Origin: a bacterium
GTDB taxonomy: Bacteria > Bacteroidota > Ignavibacteria > Kapaibacteriales > UBA7675
Reading direction: 5' to 3'
NCBI GenBank assembly: GCA_030430495.1
Contig: JAUIKM010000011.1
Span: 62,001-126,000 of the forward strand
Length of the DNA stretch: 64,000 nucleotides
The first letter of the stretch is position 1. Every line of letters starts with the position of its first letter. Under the pieces are notes generated by a model. That model worked only from the letters and a program-made list of their open reading frames with translations, had not been told where the DNA came from and did no database searches. A program made the translations under genes and the position numbers. Shown piece by piece: positions 56,501 through 64,000 of this stretch.

Positions 56501-59500
56501 GACAATGACGGCGATCTGGATGTCATCGTCGCCGGATTTGTGAACAGCCCGCAGCAACTCCTGCGCAATCTGCCGCCCCTTCCGAGCCTTGGCGCCATGA
56601 CGCCCGTCGTCACAACCGCCAATCTCAACGCATTGGAATTGATGATCAGCGGCGCTGAGTTTGAATTCACGCAGGCGCAGATCAGCGTGCTGAATCCCGA
56701 CGGTTCACCGGCGGGCACGACCACGCTGACCATCAGCAATGCCACGCGCGGCGCACTGACGGCTCACGTGGCGCCGGGACTGCTGTCCACCGCGGGAACA
56801 CTGACCGTTACGATCGCCAATCCGGCCGGTTCGACCAGTACGACATTGACCGTGCTCAACGACAGCCCGACCATTTCCACCAGTCAGACCGCAGTCTTTG
56901 GACAGGAAGATGTTGCGCTGCTCATCAGCATGGCGGTCAACGATGTCTCTCCGGGTTTGTCCGGACTGGTGATCCTTCCGCCCGCTGCCGACCTGACTAC
57001 CGTGGCCTCAATCACACAGATCGGCGCGACGGCGGCAACGACACAATTTCTTGTCACTCCGGTCACAAATGCAAGCGGCAGCCTGCCTCTGACTTTTCAG
57101 GTCAGCGACGGCTCACTGAGCAGTTCAACGACGTTTAACATTAACTTTTTACCGGTCAACGATCCGCCGACGATTTCCATCAGCCAAACGCAGATGAACC
57201 TGGACGAGAATGAAAAAGGTGCGCTGACGGTTCAGATCGGCGATGTCGACACACCGATTCACCTGCTGCAACTCGACGCCACTTCCGCCAATCCGACTCT
57301 GCTGCCGGATGTCGGACTGGTATTGGGGGCAACGAGCGCGACGACGCTGTTGCAGGTTCAGCCGTTGTGTTTTGAACACGGCACATCGGCCGTTGTCATT
57401 AACATTTCCGATGGCGAAACCAGCCGGACAACCAGTTTTATCGTCAACGTCAGTGAAGCGGCATCACTGAGCATTTCCGGTTCCACCTGCGGCTGTCCGG
57501 ATGTGCAGCTGACTTATTCAGCGCTGCCTGCATCGACGTCCGCAACGCATCACTGGACCGTGATCGGAGGGCAAATCACGAGCGGTCAAGGCAGCGGTGC
57601 AATTCAGCTGGTCTGGGACCGCGGCGCCACGAATGCCTCGGTTTCCGTCGAGCGAACGGCCTCCGGTATGTGCACGGCCGCCACGGTGCTCAACGTCACG
57701 CCGAAGACCATCCAGGCGGTCATGGACTACCTTGCGGTGAGCACGGCGTCGGCGAGCAGCAATGTTGTTAACAATGATACAGGCGTTGGCCTCGCGGTTG
57801 CATCGGTCGACGATCCGCTCGGCGGCACGGCCTCCGTCAGCGGCGGCACGGTCATCTACACGCCGGACGCCGGCTTCAGCGGCCTGGATATGTTTAACTA
57901 CATCGTGAGCTCGCCTGATGGTTGCACCGCCACCGGCTCCATAGTTGCGGCGGTAGCGGCCGGCGAAGACACACATGTCAACATCGAACTCGTCGAGAGC
58001 CACAGAGACCGCAGCGCCGGAGTGCGCGGGCTGCGGCGTGCCGTTGCGGCAGCGCTCAGTCCCGACGGACAGTTTGTCTATGCGGCCGGCCGCAGCGATC
58101 ACTCGATTGCCATATTCTCCCGCGATACCTCCGACGGCAGTCTGCAATACATCAAGCGTGTCCGCAACGGCCGCAACGGCGTCAGCGGCCTCAAGTACGT
58201 CAATGACGTGGCCGTCAGCCCCGATGGACAATTCCTCCTTGCTGTCGGCTATGGCGACAATTCACTGGTGCTGTTTGAACGCGATGCGGGCTCCGGATTG
58301 TTAACATTTGTCGAGCGCAAAAAACAAGGTCACATGGACGGCGGCCTGGTGATAGACGGCATAAAACGGCCGCGCGGCCTGGCCGTCAGCTCCGACGGCA
58401 ATTCGGTCTACGTCAGCGGCTACGCCAACAATGGATTGGCGGCGTTTCGCCTGAACAAAACGCTCGGGAACTTGTCCTTTGTCGAGTTCTTCAAGGATGG
58501 ACATGACGGAGTGGACGGACTGCGCAAACCAATCGGCGTGAGCGTCGGCCTGGATGGACAATACGTCTATGTCGCGGGTTCGGGAGAAAGTGCGGTCAGC
58601 GTGTTTAGTCGCGACGCTCTGAGCGGTGAGTTAACGTATGTCGCCCGCTACAAAGACGGCGGCGGCGGAATCGACGGTATAAACACTGCCGTTGATGTGG
58701 CGCTGTCTCCGGACGGACGGCACGTCTACGTGGCCGGCGCCGGCGACGACGCCATCGCACTGTTCCGACGCAACTCCACCAGCGGTCTCCTCAGTTTTGT
58801 TGAAATGTTCAAAAACGGAACTCACGGTATCAGTGGACTCGACGGAATCAGTACTGTCGCCGTCTCCGCCGACGGCGGACAGGTCTGGGCCGCCGGACAA
58901 AACAGCAGTGCGGTGGTTTTGTTTAAGCGTAGCCCCGATGACGGCCGCCTGACGTTCGTGCAGAGCGTCAGCGATGGCCACGACGGATTTGACGACCTGG
59001 CCGGCACAATGATGAATGCCGTCAGCAATGACAGCCGTCATTCATATGCGCCCGGCAGTCTTGACAACGCCCTCAACGTCCTTTTCCGCAACCGCATGCC
59101 CGCGGCCCTCGACGATGCCGCCGGATCGACCGTTAAAAATTCAACGCTGGTAATCGAACCACTTGTTAACGACAACGATCTGGACGACCACATGCTGACG
59201 ATCTCAGCGAAGACGGACGGCGCACTCGGCACAGTCGCAATCACGGGCGGCGGCACAACGCTGGACTACAGCGCCGGCGCGGCAAGCGGTGTGGATCAGT
59301 TTACTTACACGATCGAAGACGGCCACGGCGGGTCTTCAACGGCGACGGTGACGGTGAGCGTCGTCAACGCCAAAAGCGGAAATGCCGAGCTGACAATTGA
59401 TTACAGAAACGCTGATCTGTTAACAGTTTCGCCGAATCCGGCGCGCGACAACATTCAAGTGTCGTTTGCACTGGATGAAACGGCGAATGTTCGCGTGCGG

Positions 59501-59695
59501 CTCACCGATGTGCGGGGACAGCGCCTGACCGGCTTCGAACTCGAAGATCTGCCGGCCGGCAACCACGTCAAAGGGCTCGACCTGTTTGCGGAGAGCGGAG
59601 CGAAACTCGCCGCCGGCATGTACTATGTCGAACTGAAAACTGTTAACACCCGGGGCGTGGAACGCACATTCACCTGTCCCCTGCTCGTCCGCTGA
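53558..59695 (+). CDS. Giant mosaic T9SS surface protein: cadherin-like, FG-GAP and propeller domains
   Basis: The ATG at 53558 starts a 2,045-residue protein with signal MKLFIALLSLGAFVLSAPHA; a TTG eight codons earlier is possible. Cadherin-like tandem units end in VNDVPEF (about 236), LNDAPTF (347) and VNDPPQI (456). An SbsA/Big_5 Ig-like domain follows (560-680). Seven FG-GAP motifs (DLDGDGDLDAIIAN and variants, 693-1004) start at 55637, 55778, 55919, 56060 and 56201, exactly 141 bp apart, then 56348 and 56492. TIG-like, cadherin-like and PKD-like domains occupy about 1009-1475. A lactonase-type propeller (SPDGQFVYAAGRSDHSIAIF) fills about 1476-1844. A cadherin-like domain and a T9SS tail (VSPNPARDNIQVSFALDE to TCPLLVR) finish it. 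It is probably a calcium-binding adhesin. Confidence 0.9.
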   Translation: MKLFIALLSLGAFVLSAPHALAQPTELRIVSNSMSSSPLSGESFDVLVHATDAGGLQSAVSSPTVIGLDFGAANLSLFSGGTQATMSIGSSQATISLALRNGSNSAIPTTVSISVASGDVLTATSTSVTIGANRAPVLTVTFASLTTNEDITTSFNVSLFDPDDATADIVLSAAADNPILVPTGNIVQVGGTGASTQFTLTPGTNQNVNSEGVATIQISADDGVNNQSTSFSLTVNAVNDVPEFTHGEALGFYEDNGPVNTAWILPGFNDGDPEVSQNLTFHVTTNNAALFDIQPSINSINGVISFGALPSSNGNATIFVSLSDNGGTARGGVNSTATVTALIAIIALNDAPTFTTGANVSATEDSGPYSAAFAGSIDDGDPELNQVLTFHLVSDNAALFAVQPAIAPTNGNLSFVPAGNAFGTALVSVSLSDSGPPGGGSFNTSATQQFRINVSPVNDPPQISTSQSLLSTDVSRAITTSVLLADVDTPITGLSLSVNSDNPALLPTNNIVQLGATAATSLFRFSPLPATLGSVTVTITVDDGEFQRSTTFMLDVLSNVPIVTSVSPPANTTASARNADILIDFIGGMDTGTLTTATMPTNANLILYGMQSGHISTAATLSYTNGNTRVVIDPAAKFHAGEKVMLTVTGASNIGGFSMTRALVHGFRAAADHGRAVFGHTLLGAGQSGGLAIGDLDGDGDLDAIIANTVNAGQEIWLNNGDATFDVSSFGGGNSTDVALGDLDGDGDLDAIVSNTGQANQIWLNNGDASFSTQNIGGSLNSHKVSIGDLDGDGDLDAIVANNNNQVQELLFNRGDGTFTVSSKDAGYVKSLEIGDLDGDGDLDVFLVNLSGFPNRVWINDGAGNFASVLHDIDGGQDVTLGDLDGDGDLDALLVSDPHVLLRNNGNATFSSSYLPATPGGCGSCIAAALGDVDGDGDLDAIVANADDGKQQGLWINDGNANFSFQAIGADRGIGVDFGDLDNDGDLDVIVAGFVNSPQQLLRNLPPLPSLGAMTPVVTTANLNALELMISGAEFEFTQAQISVLNPDGSPAGTTTLTISNATRGALTAHVAPGLLSTAGTLTVTIANPAGSTSTTLTVLNDSPTISTSQTAVFGQEDVALLISMAVNDVSPGLSGLVILPPAADLTTVASITQIGATAATTQFLVTPVTNASGSLPLTFQVSDGSLSSSTTFNINFLPVNDPPTISISQTQMNLDENEKGALTVQIGDVDTPIHLLQLDATSANPTLLPDVGLVLGATSATTLLQVQPLCFEHGTSAVVINISDGETSRTTSFIVNVSEAASLSISGSTCGCPDVQLTYSALPASTSATHHWTVIGGQITSGQGSGAIQLVWDRGATNASVSVERTASGMCTAATVLNVTPKTIQAVMDYLAVSTASASSNVVNNDTGVGLAVASVDDPLGGTASVSGGTVIYTPDAGFSGLDMFNYIVSSPDGCTATGSIVAAVAAGEDTHVNIELVESHRDRSAGVRGLRRAVAAALSPDGQFVYAAGRSDHSIAIFSRDTSDGSLQYIKRVRNGRNGVSGLKYVNDVAVSPDGQFLLAVGYGDNSLVLFERDAGSGLLTFVERKKQGHMDGGLVIDGIKRPRGLAVSSDGNSVYVSGYANNGLAAFRLNKTLGNLSFVEFFKDGHDGVDGLRKPIGVSVGLDGQYVYVAGSGESAVSVFSRDALSGELTYVARYKDGGGGIDGINTAVDVALSPDGRHVYVAGAGDDAIALFRRNSTSGLLSFVEMFKNGTHGISGLDGISTVAVSADGGQVWAAGQNSSAVVLFKRSPDDGRLTFVQSVSDGHDGFDDLAGTMMNAVSNDSRHSYAPGSLDNALNVLFRNRMPAALDDAAGSTVKNSTLVIEPLVNDNDLDDHMLTISAKTDGALGTVAITGGGTTLDYSAGAASGVDQFTYTIEDGHGGSSTATVTVSVVNAKSGNAELTIDYRNADLLTVSPNPARDNIQVSFALDETANVRVRLTDVRGQRLTGFELEDLPAGNHVKGLDLFAESGAKLAAGMYYVELKTVNTRGVERTFTCPLLVR
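55637..56523 (+). repeat. Intragenic 141-bp repeat (FG-GAP blades)
   Basis: GGCGATCTGGACGGCGACGG recurs at 55637, 55778, 55919, 56060 and 56201 (141-bp steps), with diverged copies at 56348 and 56492. The regular spacing gives 47 residues per blade and near-identical DNA in the motif, suggesting recent amplification or gene conversion. Confidence 0.9.
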
Positions 59696-59700
59696 GGAAC

Positions 59701-59727
59701 AAGACGCGGCCTGGTCCGCCGCGTCTT
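59701..59727. terminator. Bidirectional terminator-like hairpin
   Basis: AAGACGCGG (59701-59709) pairs perfectly with CCGCGTCTT (59719-59727) around a 9-nt loop, between the stop codons of the giant T9SS gene and the histidine kinase gene. The last base overlaps the kinase stop codon. Confidence 0.7.
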
Positions 59728-60965
59728 CAGCCCTCTTCTTTTGTCGGAATCTCAATCGTAAAAGTCGTGCCTTTGCCCGGCGCGCTGTCCCTGATGTAAA
59801 TGCGTCCTTTGTGATACTCTTCTATGATGCGTTTACAGAGGCTCAGTCCAAGTCCCCAGCCGCGTTTTTTGGTGGTAAAGCCGGGTTTGAATACGGAGCG
59901 TTTTAAGGCGGTCGACATGCCTTTGCCGGTGTCCGTCACGTTGATGACCGTGCGCTGCGGCTCCCGGACCATTTGCAGCGTGATGGCGCCGGCGGCCTGC
60001 TCCATCGACTCGGCCGCGTTTTTGATCAGGTTTTCAATGACCCACTCAAACAACACGGAGTTGACCTCGGCGTGAATGTCGTCGCTGAAATCGCGGATGA
60101 CTTCCACGCGTTTCCCGAGGCGCGGCAGGCGCAACTCGTAGTAACGCGAGACTTTTTCCACCAGGGCGGAAATATTCTGGTCCTCGCGGTCGGGACGCGA
60201 GCCGATCTTTGAAAATCGGTCGGCAATTTTGTTCAGTCGCTCGATGTCCACGCGCATTTCGTGGGCGGCCTGTTCCACCTGATCGCGTTTGTCGCAGTCG
60301 TACTTGAGTATCTCAATCCAGGCCATCAAACTGGAGAGCGGCGTGCCCAGCTGGTGCGCCGCCTCCTTGGCCATCCCCGCCCAGATGTTGGACTGCTCCG
60401 TGCGGCGAATGTAGTTGAAACCCACAAAACCGATGAAGATAAATCCACTGATGGCGGAGAACTGCAACAACGGGAACATCTGCAGGCGCGTGATCTGCTC
60501 GGAGTTGGAATAGTACAGCCGCTGTACCGGCTCGCCGTTGCTGTCGTGCATGACGATCGGTTCGTTCTCCGAGCCGAACTGCCGCACCAGCTCAATCAGG
60601 TAGGCCATTTGCTGTTCCGGGGTTGTGTACACGCTCGTGTCGACGACCACATTTTCCGTGCCGTACACGTAGGGCATTTGCGGCGCTCCGTTCTGATCCG
60701 TCAGGATCATCGGAAAGTGAATCTGCGGCAACAGGTTGTTCTGGAAAAAATCGATCACCGCCGTCGACGGATCGTCCAGGTTCAGCAGCAGCTCGGTGTA
60801 CTCGGCGTAGAGCGCCGCCAGGTTCTCCTCGTTCTTGCGCAGATCTTCCACCAGAGTGTTGGTGTAGATCATCACGACCGCCACAATAATCGCCGCCAGA
60901 ACCGCCAGCAGCCACTTGATGCGACCGGCCGTCGGCCTGAAAAACTTGCTGATTGCAGGATTCAT
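59727..60965 (-). CDS. Membrane sensor histidine kinase
   Basis: A 412-residue protein with membrane segments at about 17-34 and 165-184 that enclose a small periplasmic sensor region. The H box EAAHQLGTPLSSLMAWIEIL places the phospho-acceptor at His 204. The N box is ENLIKNAAES (311-320), followed by DTGKGM (345-350) and the G2 box GWGLGLSLCKRI (369-380). No response regulator gene adjoins it, so it is an orphan kinase. The AHQLGTPLSSL form of the H box is common in Bacteroidetes kinases. The signal is unknown. Confidence 0.92.
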   Translation of the reverse strand: MNPAISKFFRPTAGRIKWLLAVLAAIIVAVVMIYTNTLVEDLRKNEENLAALYAEYTELLLNLDDPSTAVIDFFQNNLLPQIHFPMILTDQNGAPQMPYVYGTENVVVDTSVYTTPEQQMAYLIELVRQFGSENEPIVMHDSNGEPVQRLYYSNSEQITRLQMFPLLQFSAISGFIFIGFVGFNYIRRTEQSNIWAGMAKEAAHQLGTPLSSLMAWIEILKYDCDKRDQVEQAAHEMRVDIERLNKIADRFSKIGSRPDREDQNISALVEKVSRYYELRLPRLGKRVEVIRDFSDDIHAEVNSVLFEWVIENLIKNAAESMEQAAGAITLQMVREPQRTVINVTDTGKGMSTALKRSVFKPGFTTKKRGWGLGLSLCKRIIEEYHKGRIYIRDSAPGKGTTFTIEIPTKEEG

Positions 60966-61035
60966 AGCTCGTATTCCCGGAGTCCGCCGCTGTGAGGACG
61001 GCTACTTTAACATCTTGATAAACAAGGACTTACCT

Positions 61036-61728
61036 CTACCCGCCAGATCTCTTGTTTGTCATTGTGGGTGCAATCTCGAGCAGGTCGCGGAGCGGAATAT
61101 CCAGAATCGGATAACTGCGCCAGTCCGCTGCGTCGTAGTGCCACCACTCGCCCCTGTACGGCAGGAAGCCGTGGCGTCGCATCACGTCGCGCAGCAACTC
61201 CCGGCGGCGGATGGCCGCGGCGGAAGCGCCGGTGTAATCGTGATGCGCGCGCTCGCTAAAATCGTCAAAGTCGCTCGGCATTTCAAGTTCGTCGCCGTCC
61301 AGCGTCACCAGCGTCAGGTCGAGCGCCGCACCGCGATTGTGGCGCGAGCCGTTGCCCGGCGTGGCGACGTACCGCGGATCGCCGACGAGTTCCCACATGC
61401 GCAGCGTCACGGCGTAGGGGCGGTAGGCGTCGAAGACTTTGAGCGCATAACCGTAGCTGCGCAGCTCCAGCCACGCGCCCTCCAGTCGCTCGGCCACCGC
61501 GCGGCGCACAAAGCAGGCCGCAGTGTCGTACAGGATTTCGCCGGTAAAATTGGCGGGCGTGGCGTAGCGGATGTCCAGGAAAATGCCGGGAATCACGCTG
61601 CGCAGCTCGACCATATCACGCGCCGCTTCCGCGGCGGAGGTCGCGGGGATGTTTACTGTCGTCATACACACAGCCGCTGTCCAGTATGCGATGCGCCGCC
61701 GCAGGCGGCCAACTCGGCGAATCGGCAT
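61036..61728 (-). CDS. D-alanyl-D-alanine dipeptidase (VanX/DdpX family)
   Basis: A 230-residue M15D peptidase with the zinc ligands His 130 and Asp 137 in SRHNRGAALD and His 197 in GEWWHY, and the catalytic Glu 194. The AYRPY segment near 101-105 supplies the conserved Arg. A basic, hydrophobic N-terminus (RIAYWTAAVCMTTVNIPATS) looks like a signal peptide, so it is probably periplasmic and recycles D-Ala-D-Ala. No vanHA genes are nearby, so a vancomycin resistance role is unlikely. It is 70 bp upstream of the histidine kinase gene on the same strand. Confidence 0.93.
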   Translation of the reverse strand: MPIRRVGRLRRRIAYWTAAVCMTTVNIPATSAAEAARDMVELRSVIPGIFLDIRYATPANFTGEILYDTAACFVRRAVAERLEGAWLELRSYGYALKVFDAYRPYAVTLRMWELVGDPRYVATPGNGSRHNRGAALDLTLVTLDGDELEMPSDFDDFSERAHHDYTGASAAAIRRRELLRDVMRRHGFLPYRGEWWHYDAADWRSYPILDIPLRDLLEIAPTMTNKRSGG

Positions 61729-61861
61729 TGTTCACCCGATGGAAAACAAAAATTTCATAAGGAGGACGCCGCGGCGGCCGATCAGATTGCCGCAGGGGTT
61801 TTGTAGTTGCCCGCCGCCGACCTAATTTCGGCCTTCGACCAGCAAAACGACGAGAACGAGA

Positions 61862-62113
61862 ATGCCCCAAACCTCCCGGCCGCGCGCCGGACGCATCTAC
61901 CTGCTGCTGACCCTGACCTGCCTTCTCAGCATTCCCTGGTGGGCCACCGAAACGCAGAACGGCATGCTCTTCGGCTATCCCTCCTGGGCCGTCTATTCCG
62001 TGCTGATGTCGGTCCTGTTCGGCCTGACAATCGCCTTTGTCATTGGACGCTTCTGGGACCGCCTGGCCGCCATCGAGCCCGAAACCGCGGAGGAGATGCA
62101 GCGTGACGCCTGA
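61862..62113 (+). CDS. Small two-helix membrane protein (DUF3311-like symporter partner)
   Basis: The 83-residue product has two membrane helices (IYLLLTLTCLLSIPWW and WAVYSVLMSVLFGLTIAFVI) and a short charged tail. Its stop lies inside the start region of the symporter gene (11-bp overlap), an arrangement known for small partner subunits of sodium:solute symporters. The family assignment rests on size, topology and position. Confidence 0.75.
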   Translation: MPQTSRPRAGRIYLLLTLTCLLSIPWWATETQNGMLFGYPSWAVYSVLMSVLFGLTIAFVIGRFWDRLAAIEPETAEEMQRDA

Positions 62114-63581
62114 TTTCAACCTGGGCGCGGGAGCGCTCTCCGTGATAGCGCTCTACCTGCTGGCGCTCGTGGGCATCGGCATCGCCGGACGTCGCAGCAG
62201 CAAAGAAAACTCGCTGGACGACTTTTACCTGGGCGGGCGCGGCATGGGTTTCCTCGTGCTGCTTCTGACGCTCTACGCCACGCAGTACAGCGGCAATACC
62301 CTGATCGGTTTTGCCGGGCGCGCCTACCGCGAGGGATTCCTCTTCCTGATGAGCGTCACCTTCATGATGGCCGTGATCGCCGTGTTTGTCGCTTATGCGC
62401 CGCGCCTGCGGACCCTGGCGGAGCGGCATCGCTTCCTGACCGTCGGCGACTACGTGCAGCAGCGCTACGGCTCTACCACGCTGACGGTACTGGTGAGCGG
62501 CCTGTCGATTTTTGCGCTGGGCAATTACATCCTGACGAATCTGAAGGCAATGGGCTCGATTGTGGAAATCGTCAGCGGCGGCGCGATTCCCTTCGCCTAC
62601 GGAATTATCGGCCTCTCGCTGATCATGGTCGTCTACGAAACGCTCGGCGGCATGCGCAGCGTGGCCTGGACGGACGTGCTGCAGGGCGTGATCCTGCTGG
62701 CGGGCTGCGTGGCCATCCTTTTTGCCGTTGAATATCTCTACGAAACCCGCGGCGGCACGGCGGCGGCCATCCACTCCGCCCGCCCCGACCTGTGGGACGC
62801 GCCGACCGGCGCACAGAAAGTCTCGTGGCTGAGCACGCTCATTCTGCTCGGCATCGGCATAGCGATGTACCCGCACGCCATTCAACGCATTTTTGCCGCC
62901 GGCAGCAGCCGCGCCCTGAAACGCTCGCTGCAGTGGATGGCCGTCCTGCCGCTGGTGACGACGCTCTTCATGGTTTACGTCGGCATCGTCGGCAACGCGC
63001 ACTTCCCCGACCTGAGCCGCCTGGAGAGCGACAACATCACACTCATGATGCTCGGCGAGCTGACGCGCGCGTTTGCGGGCATGGAGTGGCTGGTGGTCCT
63101 GTTTATCTGCGCGGCCACGGCGGCGATCATGTCCACCATCGACTCGGCGCTGCTGGCGATCTCTTCCCTGTTCACGCAGGACATGTTTCGTCGTCTGCGC
63201 CCCGCCAGCAATCAATCCGACCTGACGCGCGTCGGCAAGATCGTTTCGTGGTTGATCATGGCGGCGATGGCCTGGCTGGCGATTGAATCGCGCGAGACAA
63301 TCTGGCGGCTGTTGGAAATCAAACTCGAGATTCTGTGCCAGATAGCTCCGGCGGTCATTCTGGGCATCAACCGCGCCGCACTCGGCAAACGGGCCGTGCT
63401 CGGCGGCATTCTGGCCGGACTTCTGGCCACCTGTGTCTTGATGTTCGGCGGCGATGGCCAATGGAACAAACCGCTCGGCGTGCACGCCGGCGTCTGGGGA
63501 CTGGCGATCAACCTCCTCGTTCTGACGCTGATTCAGTCCACAACGGGAAGGCGCGCAACACAAGTACAGGTCGGCGGCTGA
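62103..63581 (+). CDS. Sodium:solute symporter family protein
   Basis: The start is GTG at 62103 with GGAGGAG upstream; an upstream ATG in the frame lies inside the preceding gene and gives a non-membrane leader. The 492-residue protein has about 13 hydrophobic helices. The SSS family features include SLDDFYLGGRGMGFLVLLLT, LYATQYSGNTLIGFAGRAYR, GGMRSVAWTDVLQGVILLAG, and a late AAIMSTIDSALLAISSLFTQ (the Na+ site helix). The substrate is not predictable. It overlaps its small partner gene, and the PIG-L gene follows in the same direction. Confidence 0.92.
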   Translation: MTPDFNLGAGALSVIALYLLALVGIGIAGRRSSKENSLDDFYLGGRGMGFLVLLLTLYATQYSGNTLIGFAGRAYREGFLFLMSVTFMMAVIAVFVAYAPRLRTLAERHRFLTVGDYVQQRYGSTTLTVLVSGLSIFALGNYILTNLKAMGSIVEIVSGGAIPFAYGIIGLSLIMVVYETLGGMRSVAWTDVLQGVILLAGCVAILFAVEYLYETRGGTAAAIHSARPDLWDAPTGAQKVSWLSTLILLGIGIAMYPHAIQRIFAAGSSRALKRSLQWMAVLPLVTTLFMVYVGIVGNAHFPDLSRLESDNITLMMLGELTRAFAGMEWLVVLFICAATAAIMSTIDSALLAISSLFTQDMFRRLRPASNQSDLTRVGKIVSWLIMAAMAWLAIESRETIWRLLEIKLEILCQIAPAVILGINRAALGKRAVLGGILAGLLATCVLMFGGDGQWNKPLGVHAGVWGLAINLLVLTLIQSTTGRRATQVQVGG

Positions 63582-63702
63582 GGCGCGTCGACCATTTGCC
63601 CGCTCTTTTTCAACAGCCTCTTCTGTTTAACATGGCAGATTGACGCGTCAAACGCGCGGGTCCGTCATCAAGCCTTTGAGCTTTCACTCTTTTAACACAG
63701 CT

Positions 63703-64000
63703 ATGCAACAGATCAGACTTTCATCGCAATCGCCGCTCGACAATCAAGCTGAAAGATTTACTTGCCGCGTGCGGCGTGCCGCGCGGATCGCGGCTATGTG
63801 CCTGGTTTTGTTCGTTTCGCCGCTGCGCGCCGGAATCGAAAACGACTCACAGCCGGGGCTGGAGGGATTTCCGCTGCTCAGTGGATACTCGCCCTCCGTG
63901 CAGTTAAACGCCGCGGAAATCCAGCTCGGGCTGCAGCGCCTGCTGACGAACAAAACCGTCATGTACATGGCCGCGCATCCCGACGACGAAAACCAGGCGG
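63703..64000 (+). CDS. PIG-L/LmbE family deacetylase, secreted, 3'-truncated by window edge
   Basis: The frame is open from ATG 63703 to the window edge (99 residues). A signal peptide (AARIAAMCLVLFVSPLRAG) is followed by about 45 residues and then the family's zinc motif in VMYMAAHPDDENQA (HPDDE). Large secreted PIG-L proteins of about 800 residues are common in Bacteroidetes and often lie beside a sodium:solute symporter, as here; the size cannot be judged from this fragment. The likely activity is de-N-acetylation of a sugar. Confidence 0.85.
   Translation, partial: MQQIRLSSQSPLDNQAERFTCRVRRAARIAAMCLVLFVSPLRAGIENDSQPGLEGFPLLSGYSPSVQLNAAEIQLGLQRLLTNKTVMYMAAHPDDENQA

Noticed and set aside
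55637-56523. Regular 141-bp repeats as a non-coding repeat or CRISPR
   Set aside because: They are in frame within the giant surface protein and encode FG-GAP calcium-loop motifs.
61036-61728. Vancomycin resistance gene
   Set aside because: It is a VanX-family dipeptidase, but no vanH or vanA ligase is nearby and the protein looks exported; cell-wall recycling is more likely.
62040-63563. 507-codon frame antisense to the symporter gene
   Set aside because: The plus strand encodes a recognisable membrane transporter; the antisense protein has no hydrophobic segments or motif.

Overview
The window looks like a chromosomal stretch from a moderately GC-rich bacterium of the Bacteroidetes/FCB group. 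The best evidence is the number of secreted proteins with an N-terminal signal peptide and a C-terminal type IX secretion (T9SS) sorting domain. These have FG-GAP/VCBS, LVIVD, BNR/sortilin-like and cadherin-like architectures. TPR-LuxR regulators, UnbV/ASPIC proteins and A-rich or weak ribosome binding sites fit the same placement. The fused 2-oxoglutarate dehydrogenase (Kgd type) and the STAS-MlaE fusion would be unusual for a classical Bacteroidetes, so a deeper FCB lineage is possible. I cannot name the species.

Layout. 1-5.3 kb: 3'-truncated ychF, a membrane MutS-like ATPase and an FG-GAP surface protein, all on the minus strand. 5.4-12.1 kb: a heme c/beta-propeller lipoprotein and two tandem paralogous LVIVD (choice-of-anchor B) T9SS proteins. 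12.5-15.9 kb: mfd on the plus strand. 15.9-19.5 kb: an mlaE(STAS)-mlaF-mlaD-pqiC-like lipid transport operon. 19.6-20.9 kb: hmgA. 21.2-25.9 kb: two more T9SS surface proteins. 26.3-34.2 kb (plus strand): a head-GIN lipoprotein with a strong terminator, a 40-bp palindromic tandem array, an AAA/STAND ATPase with a C-terminal HTH-like tail, a DUF4331 protein and a TPR protein. 34.2-37.6 kb: repeat-rich intergenic DNA around a Spy-like T9SS protein, then a thioredoxin-like protein. 37.8-43.3 kb: kgd, a YbjN-like protein and pspA. 43.8-48.9 kb (plus strand): ybaB-recR-methyltransferase, two lipoproteins and a heparinase II/III-like protein. 49-59.7 kb: a T9SS protein, a TPR-LuxR regulator and a 2,045-residue mosaic T9SS protein. 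59.7-64 kb: a histidine kinase, a VanX-type dipeptidase, a small membrane protein with a sodium:solute symporter, and the start of a PIG-L deacetylase.

How it fits together. Housekeeping genes (ychF, mfd, recR/ybaB, kgd, pspA, mla) alternate with an unusually dense set of at least nine predicted T9SS cargo proteins. None of the secretion machinery is present, so export must use components encoded elsewhere.

The least explained material is intergenic. There is an interspersed repeat family with partial copies near 0.9-1.2, 27.7, 34.6-34.8 and 36.4-36.9 kb. One pair of copies brackets the Spy-like gene as direct repeats. A second family of hairpins shares an apical core but has different, self-complementary arms (1.15 and 21.05 kb). 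Five palindromes repeat at exactly 40-bp spacing (27.25-27.43 kb) upstream of the putative ATPase regulator. These are the best candidates for something undescribed. No CRISPR array, rRNA, tRNA, transposase or phage gene was recognised.
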